Origin: JAQVEB01 sp028698105
GTDB taxonomy: Bacteria > Bacteroidota > Bacteroidia > Bacteroidales > Dysgonomonadaceae
Reading direction: 5' to 3'
DNA: 7,824 nucleotides
Assembly: GCA_964293155.1 (NCBI GenBank)
Contig: CAXYYA010000080.1
Span: forward strand, 1-7,824
Position numbers and translations under genes: made by a program. Shown here in pieces: positions 6,555 to 7,824 of the stretch. Numbering within the stretch: the first letter of the stretch is position 1; the number at the start of each line of letters is the position of its first letter. Under the pieces are notes generated by a model. It was not told where the DNA came from, searched no databases, and was given only the letters and a program-made list of their open reading frames with translations.

Positions 6555-7199
6555 TCAGCCCAATTCTTCGATGGTGGGAATGTTATCCACTTTATCGAAT
6601 CTTTCCGACAGTTCTTTCTGCGCCGTTTCCAACTCTTCGTGCGCCAGCATTAACTCTTTGTACCACTTTTCTTTCCCTGTCTTCAGCGATTTTATTTTGC
6701 GCGTGATTTCGTAGATATTGCCTTCGGCTTCCATCACCTGCAGCCGTTTGTAATACGTTACGGTTTCGCTCATGTGCGCCAGCACGATCATGGCAGTCAA
6801 CACGGGATGATTTTGGGTTATGTTCGCGTCTTTTATTTTCCCGTGCTCAATTTCCACCTGCAGCGCGTAGGCAAACTCCTGCATGTTGAATTCCTCGTAC
6901 TTGTTTTTCGGATCGAGAAAAGCTTTGATGGCTTTTCCATTTGTGATGGACGATAAATCAACTTTGGTTTTCGCGCTTTTCTGCATGTCTTTGTAAATGA
7001 TCCCTCTGATAACGCGTGCCTCTTCAACAGTCGGCGCTTTATCGGGTTTGGTAAAGTCTCTTTTCGACCAGTCCCAGTCTTGCGGATGCACCGGTTTGAT
7101 AAACTTCTCACAAAAATCGGTAACATCCTGCTGCATCGTTACCATGCCTGAGGTTCTTTTTACAAAAATTTCCCTGTAATTCCCACTGCTAGTTTTCAT
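6555..7199 (-). CDS. Hypothetical protein with DUF5661-like core and C-terminal coiled coil
   Basis: A 214-residue soluble protein of unknown function. Residues 101-159 (EEFNMQEFAYALQVEIEHGK, later NITQNHPVLTAMIVLAHMSE, then YYKRLQVMEAEG) match the pattern I associate with DUF5661: a VExEHG box, an N-x-T stretch, and AHxxE..xYYxRLxxME. That domain appears in short bacterial and phage proteins without an assigned activity. Before it lies a Lys/Asp-rich segment including DWDWSKRDFTKPDKAP (41-56). After it, residues 165-205 are rich in Lys, Glu and Leu and likely form a long helix or coiled coil. There is no signal peptide or membrane segment. Met19 or Met22 could be the true start; the first ATG follows an A-rich leader. 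A consensus promoter -7 element lies about 60 bp upstream, suggesting its own transcription. The domain assignment is from memory of the motif. Confidence 0.8.
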   Translation of the reverse strand: MKTSSGNYREIFVKRTSGMVTMQQDVTDFCEKFIKPVHPQDWDWSKRDFTKPDKAPTVEEARVIRGIIYKDMQKSAKTKVDLSSITNGKAIKAFLDPKNKYEEFNMQEFAYALQVEIEHGKIKDANITQNHPVLTAMIVLAHMSETVTYYKRLQVMEAEGNIYEITRKIKSLKTGKEKWYKELMLAHEELETAQKELSERFDKVDNIPTIEELG

Positions 7200-7258
7200 T
7201 TTTTGATGTGTTTTAAGTTGTTTATTCTGAAGTAGTGACAGTAATAAAACACTTCACG

Positions 7259-7266
7259 CAAATTTA
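7259..7266 (-). promoter_or_regulatory. Putative -7 element upstream of the DUF5661-like gene
   Basis: On the minus strand TAAATTTG (7266-7259), followed by CG, matches the Bacteroidota -7 consensus TAnnTTTG exactly. It lies 59 bp before the ATG at 7199, predicting a leader of about 50 nt. No TTG is present at the expected -33 position, so support is partial. Confidence 0.35.
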
Positions 7267-7334
7267 TTGTTTTGCGGGGTAATCACTTTTTCAGGATACA
7301 TTCGCGGAAGTTGTTCTGAATGCAATTCTGATTT

Positions 7335-7824
7335 TTATTGAATAAGCCCTGCGATAATATTGATGGTCAATGCCACGATAAATGTATTGAAAACAAAAGA
7401 TAAAACGCCGTGCACCAACGCAATGCGCCGCAGGTTTCGGGCCGTTATCGAAACATCCGAAACCTGAAAGGTTGAGCCCATCACAAAAGAAAAATAAGCA
7501 AAATCCAGGTAATCGGGGTTTTTCTCTCCGGGAAAATCCAGTCCGCCATAAGAACGCTTTCCTTCGGGATCGGTTCGGTTGTAATATTTATGGGCATAAT
7601 GAAACGTGTAAATGGTGTGCACCATCACCCAACTCAACAAGATACCGGCTACGCTCAACGGAACAAAAAGGGAATTGTGCGACAACATCGCGTTTTTATT
7701 CATCATCAGAAGCAAAACAATGAAAATATTCGCGAACGACGACACAAGGATCATAAAGAATACGAAAACGGTGCTGCCGTCGTCCTCCGTCGCTTTTTGT
7801 TTTATCTGAGCGACCTCGCGCTTA
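7335..7824 (-). CDS. DUF1345 family membrane protein, 5' end beyond the window
   Basis: The frame is open to the right edge, so the apparent ATG at 7754 is internal: 23 further codons upstream encode KREVAQIKQKATEDDGSTVF, which continues the family pattern of an acidic loop before a membrane helix. The visible 162 residues contain hydrophobic helices at about 17-41 and 52-75, a shorter one at about 104-118 and a last one at about 134-160. The diagnostic DUF1345 stretch is GGLDFPGEKNPDYLDFAYFS, then FVMGSTFQVSDVSITARNLR and VHGVLSFVFNTFIVALTINI. The family consists of inner-membrane proteins of unknown function whose loop after the GLDFPG box resembles the pore region of small ion channels; a channel role is conjecture. 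It reads towards the DUF5661-like gene but is separated by 135 bp that contain that gene's own promoter-like motif. Confidence 0.9.
   Translation of the reverse strand, partial: KREVAQIKQKATEDDGSTVFVFFMILVSSFANIFIVLLLMMNKNAMLSHNSLFVPLSVAGILLSWVMVHTIYTFHYAHKYYNRTDPEGKRSYGGLDFPGEKNPDYLDFAYFSFVMGSTFQVSDVSITARNLRRIALVHGVLSFVFNTFIVALTINIIAGLIQ

Overview
The window looks like chromosomal DNA from a Bacteroidota bacterium, probably in the Chitinophagaceae/Sphingobacteriaceae neighbourhood. This is inferred from three things. Start codons are preceded by A/T-rich sequence with no Shine-Dalgarno. Promoter-like motifs fit the Bacteroidota form TTG-N19-TAnnTTTG. The protein sequences have the flavour of that phylum. 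GC content looks to be in the mid-40s by eye. No tRNA, rRNA, insertion sequence, CRISPR array or phage gene was seen.

Layout, left to right: (1) a possible 5' fragment of an unidentified minus-strand gene at the left edge; (2) a plus-strand type IB DNA topoisomerase with a complete active-site set and a clear intrinsic terminator; (3) a 37-residue Lys/Ala-rich, histone-H1-tail-like protein on the minus strand, convergent with the topoisomerase and easy to miss because of its size; (4) a minus-strand short-chain dehydrogenase of the general-stress YdaD/YghA type; (5) a minus-strand large-subunit (KatE/HPII type) catalase split into two reading frames by an apparent one-base loss, with a good terminator after it; (6) a divergent plus-strand FAD-dependent oxidoreductase of the DAO family; (7) a convergent minus-strand protein with a DUF5661-like core; (8) a minus-strand DUF1345 membrane protein whose N-terminus lies beyond the right edge.

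The common theme is stress and DNA upkeep: relaxation of supercoils, a small basic putative DNA-binding protein, peroxide removal and redox enzymes. Most genes appear to be transcribed singly, judging from alternating strands, intergenic gaps above 100 bp and gene-specific terminators, so this is a functional neighbourhood and not one operon. I see no convincing new multi-gene system. The items most worth a second look are the catalase frameshift, whose stop codon overlaps the in-frame ATG of the second half as ATGA, and the small basic-protein gene together with a consensus promoter that points at it in antisense.
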